DNA of 64,000 nucleotides from Clostridiaceae bacterium (GTDB lineage Bacteria > Bacillota > Clostridia > Lachnospirales > Lachnospiraceae). The translations under genes and the position numbers were made by a program. This document shows, in pieces, positions 51,485 to 59,158 of this stretch. Every line of letters begins with the position of its first letter. The first letter of the stretch is position 1. The stretch spans positions 1 to 64,000 of the forward strand of contig QXWR01000029.1 of the NCBI GenBank assembly GCA_009911065.1, read 5' to 3'. The notes under the pieces were generated by a model. It did no database searches. It was not told the origin of the DNA and saw only the letters and a program-made list of their open reading frames with translations.

Positions 51485-52678
51485 ATGAACCAAAATCAGT
51501 TTGAGCAGTTGTTCCAGGCATTTGCATCCAAGAAAATGTCTTCCACAGACAAAAAAGGCAAAGAAAAAGAGCCAGACTCCGGACCGGAAAAGTTTGATTC
51601 GGACGGGAATCCAGTGAAAAACCGCCATTCTTTTGGGGGAGTGGGAGTTGTGTTTTTGGTGATGCTTTTGATTTTTGCAGGGATGAACAGTTACTATATG
51701 CTGGATGAGGAGAATTATGGGGTGGTGACAACTTTAGGGAGCGCAGAGGCAGTTTCCAAAGCTGGACTGCATTTTAAGATTCCTTTTGTTCAGACCGTGA
51801 AAAAGGTATCCAAGGGAATCAAGGGTATGCCCATTGGATACAGCCTGGAGACAGGAGATACCATTGATGAAGAATCGATTATGATTACCAAAGATTTTAA
51901 TTTTGTGAATACGGATTTTTATTTGGAATACATGGTCAATGATCCAGTGAAATATCTGTATGCGTCGGCGGAGCCAGAGTCCACTTTAAAGATGCTGGCT
52001 CAGTCCTATATCCGTGACACAGTAGGAATTTACAATGTGGATGATGTGATTACCACGGGAAAAGCGGCCATTCAGTCAGAGATTAAGGAGAAGCTGACCA
52101 ACCGGATGATTGCAGAAGACATTGGGCTTTCTGTAGTGAACATTACCATTCAGGATGCCTTTCCCCCCACAACCGAAGTGATGAATGCTTTTAAAAATGT
52201 GGAAAATGCCAAACAGGGCAAGGAGACGGCCATTAACAATGCCAATAAAGACCGAAACGAGAAGATTCCGTTGGCAGAGGCAGAGTGTGATCAGATTATC
52301 AAGAATGCAGAGGCTCAGAAAGAAGCCCGCATCAAGGAAGCCCAGGGGCAGGTATCCCGGTTTGAGCAGATGTATGCAGAGTACAGCAAGTATCCGTTGA
52401 TTACAAAACAGCGTATGTTTTATGAAACCATGGAAGATCTGCTTCCAGGAATGAAAGTTTATATTGTGGATGAAAGTGGAACTCAGAAAATGCTGCCGCT
52501 GGATTCCTTTTATTCCTCAGCTCCTGTTTCCGGAAATGTGATTTCTGGGGTCCCTTCCTCTGACACCAGGACCGGAGAGAACGGAGGTGACACCCCCAAT
52601 CCTGCCGGGGCGTCAACACAAAACCGCGAACAAGAATCCCAACAGGCAGACCAATTGGAAAAGGAGGCAGATCAATGA
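51485..52678 (+). CDS. hflK: HflK-like SPFH/band-7 membrane protein
   Basis: A 397-residue member of the SPFH (stomatin/prohibitin/HflK) family, which forms cages in the membrane and modulates the FtsH protease. A charged 48-residue N-terminus is followed by one helix (GVGVVFLVMLLIFAGMN), then the SPFH domain (about 70-290) starting EENYGVVTTLGSAEAVSKAGLHF. The C-terminal tail is Gly/Pro/Gln-rich. ATG 51485 is chosen because AGGAG ends 7 bases upstream; ATG 51479 is too close. Its stop overlaps the start of hflC. Confidence 0.93.
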   Translation: MNQNQFEQLFQAFASKKMSSTDKKGKEKEPDSGPEKFDSDGNPVKNRHSFGGVGVVFLVMLLIFAGMNSYYMLDEENYGVVTTLGSAEAVSKAGLHFKIPFVQTVKKVSKGIKGMPIGYSLETGDTIDEESIMITKDFNFVNTDFYLEYMVNDPVKYLYASAEPESTLKMLAQSYIRDTVGIYNVDDVITTGKAAIQSEIKEKLTNRMIAEDIGLSVVNITIQDAFPPTTEVMNAFKNVENAKQGKETAINNANKDRNEKIPLAEAECDQIIKNAEAQKEARIKEAQGQVSRFEQMYAEYSKYPLITKQRMFYETMEDLLPGMKVYIVDESGTQKMLPLDSFYSSAPVSGNVISGVPSSDTRTGENGGDTPNPAGASTQNREQESQQADQLEKEADQ

Positions 52679-53547
52679 TAAGAGGAGCAAAAAAAGCAGC
52701 CGGATTTCTGATGGTTATTGTTTTAATCATCCTTTTGGCAGCTGGAATGGTGGTTACGTATCCCAATGAATATAAGCTTATTCGGCAGTTTGGAGAGATT
52801 GTCCGGGTGGTGGAGACCCCAGGGGTATCTTTTAAGATTCCATTGATTCAGACCAGCACTTCTCTGCCAAAGGAATTGCAGATTTATGATATACCCAAGT
52901 CGGATGTGATCACAAAAGACAAAAAGAGCATGATTGCAGACGCGTTTGTATTGTGGCGGATTTCTGATCCCATTCTTTTTACCCGCCATCTAAACGGTCA
53001 GGTGGCTCAGGCCCAATCCAGAATTTCCGCTTCTGTGTTTTCCTCTATGAAGTCGGTGATTTCCAACATGGACCAGGCTGAGATCATAGAGAACCGGAAT
53101 GGCCAGCTGGCTTTGGACATTAGCGGAAACATTGGCAATTCTCTGGACGGATATGGGATTCAGGTTCTGGCAGTGGAGACCAAATCCCTGGACATGCCAG
53201 ATGACAACAAACAGGCGGTTTATGACCGGATGATCTCTGAGCGGAACAATATTGCGGCGTCCTTTACAGCCCAGGGCAATTCCTCTGCTCAAAAGATCAA
53301 AAATGATACCACAAAAGAGGTGTCTGTGATGAAGTCTGCTGCCAGAGCGGAGGCGGAGAAGATCAAGGCAGAAGGAGAGGCTCAGTACATGCAGATCCTC
53401 TCCAATGCTTACAACGATGTGAACAAGGCGGACTTTTACAATTTTGTCCGCTCCCTGGATGCGGCAAAGGCATCTTTAAAAAATGGAAATAACACGTTGA
53501 TTTTGGATAAAAGCTCTCCCATGGCTCAGATTTTTTACGGGTATTAA
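52675..53547 (+). CDS. hflC: HflC-like SPFH/band-7 membrane protein
   Basis: A 290-residue partner of HflK. An N-terminal helix (FLMVIVLIILLAAGMVV) leads into the SPFH domain, which starts YPNEYKLIRQFGEIVRVVE. The ATAPE-like region reads IPKSDVITKDKKSMIADAFVLW, and a helical tail (about 200-245, AARAEAEKIKAEGEAQYM) supports oligomerisation. The start overlaps the hflK stop as ATGA, so the two are coupled at equal levels. FtsH itself is not in the window. Confidence 0.94.
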   Translation: MIRGAKKAAGFLMVIVLIILLAAGMVVTYPNEYKLIRQFGEIVRVVETPGVSFKIPLIQTSTSLPKELQIYDIPKSDVITKDKKSMIADAFVLWRISDPILFTRHLNGQVAQAQSRISASVFSSMKSVISNMDQAEIIENRNGQLALDISGNIGNSLDGYGIQVLAVETKSLDMPDDNKQAVYDRMISERNNIAASFTAQGNSSAQKIKNDTTKEVSVMKSAARAEAEKIKAEGEAQYMQILSNAYNDVNKADFYNFVRSLDAAKASLKNGNNTLILDKSSPMAQIFYGY

Positions 53548-53552
53548 GAAGA

Positions 53553-53586
53553 AAAGCAGGGACTATTGCAGGATGGTCCCTGCTTT
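53553..53586. terminator. Bidirectional terminator between hflC and carbamate kinase
   Basis: Perfect 11-bp stem AAAGCAGGGAC (53553-53563) with GTCCCTGCTTT (53576-53586) overlapping the end of the convergent carbamate kinase gene. T residues follow on the minus strand (TTTTCTTCTT). Confidence 0.78.
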
Positions 53587-54495
53587 GCCGTCCAGACTGT
53601 CAATGGCCTTGTCTAAGGAGGTAATGATGGCGCGCCGGCCTTTGCCGGCTTTTAAAAATGTGACGGCAGCCTGAATTTTAGGCAGCATGGAAGCAAATTC
53701 AAAATGTCCCTGGCGGATGTATTCCTCTGCCTGAGCTGTTGTCATGGAATCAATGGCTTTTTCCTCATTGGTTCCATAGTTTAAAGTTACATTGGAAACG
53801 CTGGTAAGGATTAAGAGAACTTCTGCGTCGGTTTCTGTGGCAACCAAACCAGCAGCCAGATCTTTTTCAATAACTGCGCTGGCGCCTTTTAAACGGGAAC
53901 CCTGCTCCAGAACCGGAATGCCCCCTCCTCCGCAGCAAATGACGATTTGTCCGGCATCCAGCAAAGTGCGGATGGCGTCGATCTCAACAATGGAAACCGG
54001 TTTGGGAGCAGATACGATTCGCTGCCATCCTTTTCCTGGAATTTCGGTTACATAGTTTCCTTTCGCCTCTTCTTGGTCGGCTTCTTCCCGGTTCATATAG
54101 CGGCCGATTTTTTTAATCGGGGTGTAGAAGGAGTCGTCATAAGGGCTGACCATGACCTGAGTGAGGATGGTGGAAACCGGCTTGTAAATCCCACGGCGAA
54201 TCATTTCCGAGCGGATGCCGTTTTGGAGATCATATCCAATGTAACCTTGGCTCATGGCAGAGCACACAGACATAGGGGCAGCGGTGTAGCCTTCGTGTTG
54301 TCTGGAAAATTCATTCATAGCTGTGTGAATCATGCCTACCTGGGGAGCATTGCTGTGGACCAGAGCAATCTGCCATCCTTTTTCAATAAGATCGGCAATG
54401 ATCTGGGATGTGTCAATGACCGCGGCTTTCTGTTCCGGAAGATTGGTGCCAAGGGCCTTGTGGCCAAGGGCTATGACAATACGCTTTTTAGACAT
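53563..54495 (-). CDS. arcC: Carbamate kinase-like protein
   Basis: A 310-residue amino-acid-kinase-fold enzyme of the carbamate kinase family, interconverting ATP plus carbamate with carbamoyl phosphate. Family blocks include HSNAPQVGMIH, DDSFYTPIKKIGRYM (region in which the family has DPAFxxPTKPIG) and ICCGGGGIPV. The usual N-terminal GGNAL motif is replaced by LGHKALGTN, and no other arginine-deiminase gene is adjacent. This could be a specialised subgroup. Starts at ATG 54495 with an AGAGGT-type site and its own promoter. It faces hflKC. Confidence 0.88.
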   Translation of the reverse strand: MSKKRIVIALGHKALGTNLPEQKAAVIDTSQIIADLIEKGWQIALVHSNAPQVGMIHTAMNEFSRQHEGYTAAPMSVCSAMSQGYIGYDLQNGIRSEMIRRGIYKPVSTILTQVMVSPYDDSFYTPIKKIGRYMNREEADQEEAKGNYVTEIPGKGWQRIVSAPKPVSIVEIDAIRTLLDAGQIVICCGGGGIPVLEQGSRLKGASAVIEKDLAAGLVATETDAEVLLILTSVSNVTLNYGTNEEKAIDSMTTAQAEEYIRQGHFEFASMLPKIQAAVTFLKAGKGRRAIITSLDKAIDSLDGKAGTILQ

Positions 54496-54529
54496 ATGGA
54501 TACCTCTTTTTCTTTCTTGTTATGGTTGT

Positions 54530-54558
54530 ATTATAGTGTTTTTAAAAAGAAAAAGCAA
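54530..54558 (-). promoter_or_regulatory. Promoter of the carbamate kinase gene
   Basis: On the minus strand: TTGCTT, 17 bases, TATAAT, about 35 bases before the ATG. Confidence 0.75.
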
Positions 54559-54660
54559 GACATCTGTCGTGGACCTGGGGGCATTTGCCTGATAAATGGT
54601 GGGATGTTCAATTTTTCATATATTTCCGTATTTTTTTGCTGGAAAAATCCAGATGGTTTG

Positions 54661-54669
54661 TGCTATACT
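54661..54669 (+). promoter_or_regulatory. Extended -10 promoter of the CPBP protease gene
   Basis: TGCTATACT (TGnTATACT), about 50 bases before ATG 54719, without a good -35. Confidence 0.45.
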
Positions 54670-54718
54670 GTTAGAGCGTGCAGATGACAGAAAGCAAAAG
54701 AGAAAGGAAGATCATTCT

Positions 54719-55513
54719 ATGGATGGAAGAATACAGAAAATCTTTCAGATTCTATGGCTGCTGTCTCTTCCTTTGCTGATTTATCTTTCGGTGGGCGACT
54801 TGGTTTTTACGGCGTGGGGCGTTGTAAGAGGCAGGATTTTGCAGGAGGAGATTCTTCCGTTGTCAGCAGCAGCTTCCGGGAGCGCATCGCTGATTCTTGG
54901 AATCTGGTATGAGAGATGGAGGAAAAAGCAGGATTTTCCAAACCGAGTAAGCTGGTCCTTTGCTGTCTGCGCCGTAATGGCGGGAGCAGGGGCATGTCTG
55001 TTCTTTAATGGGTTAATGAGGCTTCTTCCTTTTCCGGTAAAAGGGTATGAACCGGTGAGTCAGATTTTGTACCGCCCTGCCTTTGCCACTCAGCTTCTCT
55101 GTATGGGAATTGTGATTCCCCTAGGGGAGGAGCTTGTGTTTCGGGGGCTGGGATATGGAAGAATGCGGACGAAGCTTTCTTACCCTGTGGCAGTAATGGT
55201 GTCAGCAGTATGTTTCGGAGTGTATCATGGAAATCTGGCACAGGGAATTTACGCGGGGCTATTGGGGATTTTTCTGGCAATACTATATGAAAAAGGCAAA
55301 AGTCTGTGGGGGTGTGTGCTGTTCCATGGAGCAGCCAATGGAGCGGCAGTGGCGCTGACTGGGATTTCTCTGGAAAAACGGATGAATGAGTCAGCAGGCT
55401 GGACGGCAGGCGCTATGATCCTTGGAGGAAGTCTGCTTGTGGCTTCGTGCAATAAGATAAGAAGGGATGGAAAAGAACGTGAAGCTGTTATCCATAGCAA
55501 TACCATGCTATAA
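54719..55513 (+). CDS. CPBP family intramembrane metalloprotease
   Basis: A 264-residue polytopic protein with about seven membrane segments and the CPBP (Abi/CAAX-type) motifs. GEELVFRGLGYGRM (about 140-153) has the paired glutamates and arginine, FGVYHGNLAQGIYAG has the first catalytic histidine, and LFHGAANGAAV the second. Such proteins process membrane peptides or prenylated substrates; bacterial roles include bacteriocin immunity. AAAGGAAG lies upstream of ATG 54719. The end overlaps the glycosyltransferase gene by 47 bases. Confidence 0.92.
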   Translation: MDGRIQKIFQILWLLSLPLLIYLSVGDLVFTAWGVVRGRILQEEILPLSAAASGSASLILGIWYERWRKKQDFPNRVSWSFAVCAVMAGAGACLFFNGLMRLLPFPVKGYEPVSQILYRPAFATQLLCMGIVIPLGEELVFRGLGYGRMRTKLSYPVAVMVSAVCFGVYHGNLAQGIYAGLLGIFLAILYEKGKSLWGCVLFHGAANGAAVALTGISLEKRMNESAGWTAGAMILGGSLLVASCNKIRRDGKEREAVIHSNTML

Positions 55514-56498
55514 TTCAGAAGCTTATATGAGAAGATGTATTGACTCCCTGCTTCCTGGGGGGGATGAGGTGGAAATCCTGATTGTGGATGACGGATCTGC
55601 AAAGGACCGGACCGGAGAAATTGCAGATGAATATGAGGCGAACTATCCGGGAATCTGCCGTGCAATCCATCAGGAAAACGGTGGACACGGGGAGGCGGTA
55701 AACGCAGGGCTGCGTGCTGCTTCTGGCGTCTATTTTAAGGTGGTAGACAGTGACGACTGGGTGAATGAGGATGCTTACCGGCAGGTCCTTGAAGTGCTGC
55801 GTCAGTTTGTGTATGGGGATGGAACTCTGGACATGTTGGTGACAAATTTTGTCTACGAAAAACAGGGCGCCCGCCACAAGAGAGTGATGCAGTATCGGAC
55901 GGCTCTTCCCAAACGGGAGCTGATCACCTGGGAAGATGTGAAGGTTTTTATTTTAGGACAATATATTTTGATGCATTCGGTGGTTTACCGGACTCAGATG
56001 CTTTTAGACTGTAAACTGGAGCTGCCAAAACATACCTTTTATGTGGATAATATTTTTGTGTATCAGCCCCTTCCTTATGTGAAGACATTGTATTATCTGG
56101 ATGTGAATTTTTATCGTTATTTTATTGGAAGAGAAGATCAGTCGGTCAATGAGCAGGTGATGATCGGGCGGATTGACCAGCAGATTTTGGTGACAAAACT
56201 GATGTTGGATTGTTGTGATCTTTCAAAGGTAGGCAGCCGGAAGCTGCGCCATTACATGGTTCGTTATCTGGAAATTATGATGACGATTTCTTCTATTTTG
56301 GCCATTAAGTCCGGAATGAAGGAAAATATGGCCAAGAAAAAAGAATTGTGGCAGTACTTAAGGAAAAAGAATTTCCCCTTGTTTTTGCGGCTTCGGTGGG
56401 GATTTTTAGGGCAGGGAATGAATCTGCCGGGACGAAGCGGACGGACGGTGTCCATTGCAGGATATAAGATCAGCCAGAAGTTTTTTGGCTTTAATTAG
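55467..56498 (+). CDS. Family 2 glycosyltransferase
   Basis: A 343-residue GT-A glycosyltransferase. The nucleotide-sugar site starts LSIAIPCYNSEAYMRRCIDS, and VDDGSAKDRTGEIADEY, NGGHGEAVNAGLRAASG and VVDSDDW carry the metal-binding aspartates (DxD-like). There is no membrane anchor; the C-terminal part has a helical bundle (about 235-300). The start is inside the CPBP gene, with AAGAAGG very close to ATG 55467; GTG 55479 is another possible start. It probably adds sugars to a cell-surface or lipid acceptor. Confidence 0.92.
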   Translation: MEKNVKLLSIAIPCYNSEAYMRRCIDSLLPGGDEVEILIVDDGSAKDRTGEIADEYEANYPGICRAIHQENGGHGEAVNAGLRAASGVYFKVVDSDDWVNEDAYRQVLEVLRQFVYGDGTLDMLVTNFVYEKQGARHKRVMQYRTALPKRELITWEDVKVFILGQYILMHSVVYRTQMLLDCKLELPKHTFYVDNIFVYQPLPYVKTLYYLDVNFYRYFIGREDQSVNEQVMIGRIDQQILVTKLMLDCCDLSKVGSRKLRHYMVRYLEIMMTISSILAIKSGMKENMAKKKELWQYLRKKNFPLFLRLRWGFLGQGMNLPGRSGRTVSIAGYKISQKFFGFN

Positions 56499-56500
56499 GA

Positions 56501-57487
56501 ATGAAGATGGAAACGGAAATAAAAATACACATAGCGGCAGTGATTGTTGGTTTTTTTCTGGATTTATGGATTGGAGATCCGGAAAGATGGCCGCACCCGG
56601 TTCGGGCAATGGGGTGGCTCATTGGGCGGCTGGAAGGAATGTTTCGTAAAATTTTTCCCAAAACTCCTGCAGGAGAGCTGGTGGCTGGCGGACTGCTGGC
56701 AGCGGCAGTGACAGCAGCCACAGGAGGTATTGTAACGGCGATACTCATAGCGGCCGGATGGATTCATCCGGCCTTGCGTTTTTTCTTTATGTGCATCATG
56801 AGCTGGCAGGCTCTTGCAGCAAAATCCCTGAAAACCGAAAGCATGAAGGTTTATGACCATTTGATGAGAGAGGACGTAGAAGGCGCCAGATGGGCGGTTT
56901 CCCGAATTGTAGGAAGAGATACAAAGCCATTGTCAAGGGATGGAATCATTCGGGCAGCAGTGGAGACGGTTGGGGAAAATACGTCGGATGGGGTGATTGC
57001 GCCGCTTTTTTATTTGCTCTTTTTTGGTCCGGTGGGAGGGTTTGTCTACAAGGCAGTGAATACCATGGATTCTATGGTGGGATACCGAAACGAGAAGTAT
57101 TTGTATTTTGGAAAGATTCCGGCCCGTCTGGATGATCTGGCAAACCTATTGCCAGCCCGCCTGACTGGTTTTTTACTTATTGGAACTGCATTTTTTCTTC
57201 CGGGTTTTGATGGAAAAGAGGCTTTTCGAATCTGGCGCAGAGACCGATATTGCCACAAAAGCCCCAATTCTGCGCAAGGGGAAGCGGCCTGTGCCGGAGC
57301 TTTGGGGATACAGCTGGCGGGTCCAGCCTGGTATTTTGGAAATCTCCATGAAAAACCATGGATCGGAGATGAGACCCGGCCAGTGGAGTCGGAGGATATT
57401 CGCCGGGTGAACCGATTGATGATGGGAAGTGCCTGGATGGCTTTGGGGGTGGGAATTGTGAGTGTGGTTTGGTTTGTAGGAATCTAA
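56501..57487 (+). CDS. cbiB: Adenosylcobinamide-phosphate synthase (CbiB/CobD)
   Basis: A 328-residue polytopic membrane enzyme that amidates adenosylcobyric acid with aminopropanol phosphate, late in cobamide synthesis. Family blocks are LDLWIGDPERWPHPVRAMG near the N-terminus, VETVGENTSDGVIAPLFYL (about 152-170), VGYRNEKYLYFGKIPARLDD and HKSPNSAQGEAACAGALG. It lies 3 bases after the glycosyltransferase; ATG 56501 or 56507. No other cobamide gene is adjacent. The CobA-like protein at 6706 might act in the same pathway. Confidence 0.93.
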   Translation: MKMETEIKIHIAAVIVGFFLDLWIGDPERWPHPVRAMGWLIGRLEGMFRKIFPKTPAGELVAGGLLAAAVTAATGGIVTAILIAAGWIHPALRFFFMCIMSWQALAAKSLKTESMKVYDHLMREDVEGARWAVSRIVGRDTKPLSRDGIIRAAVETVGENTSDGVIAPLFYLLFFGPVGGFVYKAVNTMDSMVGYRNEKYLYFGKIPARLDDLANLLPARLTGFLLIGTAFFLPGFDGKEAFRIWRRDRYCHKSPNSAQGEAACAGALGIQLAGPAWYFGNLHEKPWIGDETRPVESEDIRRVNRLMMGSAWMALGVGIVSVVWFVGI

Positions 57488-57567
57488 GACGACAAAATGG
57501 CGCTGGTTTGAAAAATTGCTGCAAAGTGGGGGTGTGCAGCTGGAAAGAGTGATTGTTTAGACACGCT

Positions 57568-57733
57568 CTAGTATAACCCAACTTAAATACCTTTCTGTTT
57601 CGATGAGGATGCTTTTTCGAGAGCGCAAAGGAAAAAGCAGAGGCGTAGTGGTGCTACGTTGAGCATTTTTCCTTTGTGCTCTCGAAAAAGCAGACCAGCG
57701 AAACGTAAGGTTATTTAAATCGGGTTATACTAG
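57568..57733. repeat. CTAG-bounded 166-bp palindromic element, copy A
   Basis: Starts and ends with CTAG; the first 12 bases (CTAGTATAACCC) are perfectly inverted at the right end. Complementarity runs almost to the centre, including the long GCTTTTTCGAGAGCGCAAAG arm. The core is GAGGCGTAGTGGTGCTACGTTGAGC. It is in the same orientation as copy D at 34770, with which it shares CTAGTATRACCCA, TGTTTCG and the spacing to the core. The region from 57488 to 57990 has no gene. Confidence 0.9.
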
Positions 57734-57895
57734 TGTCTTGACCGTATTATATTCCGTCAAACCTCCTTGTCTATTTGTCCACCTGCTGCGTTGGATTTTC
57801 TAGCCGTAGCCACCGCTACGCCGTCGAAAATCCGCCTTGCAGATGAACAAATATCCTGCGGAGTTTCGCCAGATATAATACGGTCAAGACACTAG
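57730..57895. repeat. CTAG-bounded 166-bp palindromic element, copy B
   Basis: Shares a single CTAG with copy A and lies in the opposite orientation. The outer 23 bases are a perfect inverted repeat (CTAGTGTCTTGACCG and onward). On the minus strand its core reads TGCAAGGCGGA, then GGCGTAGCGGTGGCTACG, AACGCAGCAGG and TAGACAAGG. These match copy D closely although the outer arms have a different sequence. Confidence 0.9.
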
Positions 57896-57982
57896 TGTTC
57901 CATCCGGACAGAAAATGGAGTTGTGAGCGGTCTGGTGCGTGACAGACCGTTCACGACTTCGATTTCTGTCCGGATGGTGTAG
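57892..57982. repeat. 91-bp CTAG-bounded hairpin, copy C
   Basis: Begins with the CTAG that ends copy B and ends with GTAG. Arms CCATCCGGACAGAAA and TTTCTGTCCGGATGG, with a further near-perfect inner stem (GTGAGCGGTCTG / CAGACCGTTCAC), make one long hairpin. It lacks the TGCAAGGCGGA core and is shorter, so it may be a different unit that targets the same site, or a terminator of the minus-strand gene ending at 57991. Confidence 0.7.
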
Positions 57983-57990
57983 GAATTTGG

Positions 57991-58281
57991 TCATGCAGAC
58001 GGCTTTGACGGAGGAAGAATGTCAAGGTGGCGAAACATGGCAAATATATAGGGAGCGCCAAACACATTCAGTGCTTTTGGCCCAGTGATGGTGTGAAGGG
58101 TGTCTTCCTGAACTTTGATAAATGCTTTTTCAAAAGTGGCTCTGGTGATGGATTTTTTCTTACGCTCTGTAAAAAATTCTCCGCCTTTGATGGTGTAGGT
58201 AAAGGGAAGTCCTTTGGTAGTGTAAAAGGTTTCTCCCTGATGGGCGATGAGCACGTCCCATAAAGTCTCAACTGTAATCAT
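57991..58281 (-). CDS. Small protein of unknown function
   Basis: A 96-residue soluble protein. It starts MITVETLWDVLIAHQGETFYT and includes LPFTYTIKGGEFFTERKKK and SITRATFEKAFIKVQ, then ITGPKALNVFGAPYIFAMF. The mix of short helices and strands suggests a small DNA- or ligand-binding fold, but I recognise no family. AAAGGCAG lies before the ATG. It stands alone, facing the CTAG repeats. Shadow ORFs on the plus strand here are longer in part but lack a ribosome site. Confidence 0.7.
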   Translation of the reverse strand: MITVETLWDVLIAHQGETFYTTKGLPFTYTIKGGEFFTERKKKSITRATFEKAFIKVQEDTLHTITGPKALNVFGAPYIFAMFRHLDILPPSKPSA

Positions 58282-58556
58282 TGGTAGGCTGCCTTTCTGT
58301 ATAGGTGTTCGTTTGATATGATTATAGCGGACTTGGAATAGTTTTACAATAGATTGTGGTAAAAATTGGAAAAAACTTATAGTGAGAGTGAATAAGGAAG
58401 TTCATGGGAGAGAACGGTTTTGCTGGCATGATTAAGGATTGTCTGAAAACAGCAGGAATGGGCTTACCAAAAGGTTCATTGGATGGCTTGGTGCTTGCAA
58501 CAGGGGATTTGGCTGGATACTACTTGTGTTTTTTGTTACAAAATTGTTAAATCGTA

Positions 58557-58585
58557 TTGTTTTTTTTAACAAAACGTATTAATAT
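58557..58585 (+). promoter_or_regulatory. Promoter of the bactofilin gene
   Basis: TTGTTT, 17 bases, TAATAT. An inverted repeat TTTTGTTA (58531) and TAACAAAA (58567) overlaps it and could bind a regulator. I see nothing in the remaining part of the 370-base gap (58282-58530). Confidence 0.6.
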
Positions 58586-58650
58586 ATAGGCAGAGCAGAT
58601 TTGCGGGAGCGATTCTGAATCAAAAAGGCAGATACACACAGGGAGGAAAT

Positions 58651-59100
58651 ATGTTCAATTCGAAAAAGAAAAACGAAGTTGTCAGTACTGGTACGATCAA
58701 CACAATTATCGGCAATAATTCAAAAGTAGAGGGATTGCTGGAAGCTTCCGATCCTACCAGGGTAGATGGATTGGTGCAGGGAAAGATTTTATCTCAAAGT
58801 TCGGTGATTGTTGGGGAGCATGGAGTTGTAAAAGGAGATATTATTGCCATTGAAATTTTGGTAGCAGGCACAGTTTACGGCAATTTAAAGGCAGAGCAGC
58901 GGATTGAGCTGACAGAGACAGGCCGTGTGCTGGGAGATCTGGTGACAAAGACCCTTGTGATTGATGAGGGTGCCTCCTTTAAGGGTAATTGTACCATGGA
59001 AGTGATGGAAGAAAAGAAGGCTTCCGAAAGCACCCGTGAGGAGTCTTCGGAGGAAAAAGGAAAAAAGGAGACGAAAGAGTCGGATAAAGAGGATAAATAA
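58651..59100 (+). CDS. Bactofilin (polymer-forming cytoskeletal protein)
   Basis: A 149-residue bactofilin, a beta-helical protein that polymerises without nucleotides and positions cell-wall or division enzymes. The N-terminus (about 1-20, KKKNEVVSTGTINTI) is followed by the beta-helix (about 20-115), with repeating VEGLLEASDPTRVDGLVQGK, VKGDIIAIEILVAGTVYGNL and VLGDLVTKTLVIDEGASFKG. The C-terminal 30 residues are highly charged Glu/Lys. GGAGG precedes the ATG. The next gene encodes a peptidoglycan hydrolase, the usual partner. Confidence 0.95.
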   Translation: MFNSKKKNEVVSTGTINTIIGNNSKVEGLLEASDPTRVDGLVQGKILSQSSVIVGEHGVVKGDIIAIEILVAGTVYGNLKAEQRIELTETGRVLGDLVTKTLVIDEGASFKGNCTMEVMEEKKASESTREESSEEKGKKETKESDKEDK

Positions 59101-59158
59101 AAAGAAAATAAGCAAATTGTAAAGAATGAATTTATGAAAAGAAGGAAATGAAGAATCA

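Noticed and set aside
57540-57990. Complete insertion sequence at the palindrome cluster
   Set aside because: No transposase or any open frame of suitable size lies in or beside the elements; they are short non-coding palindromes.
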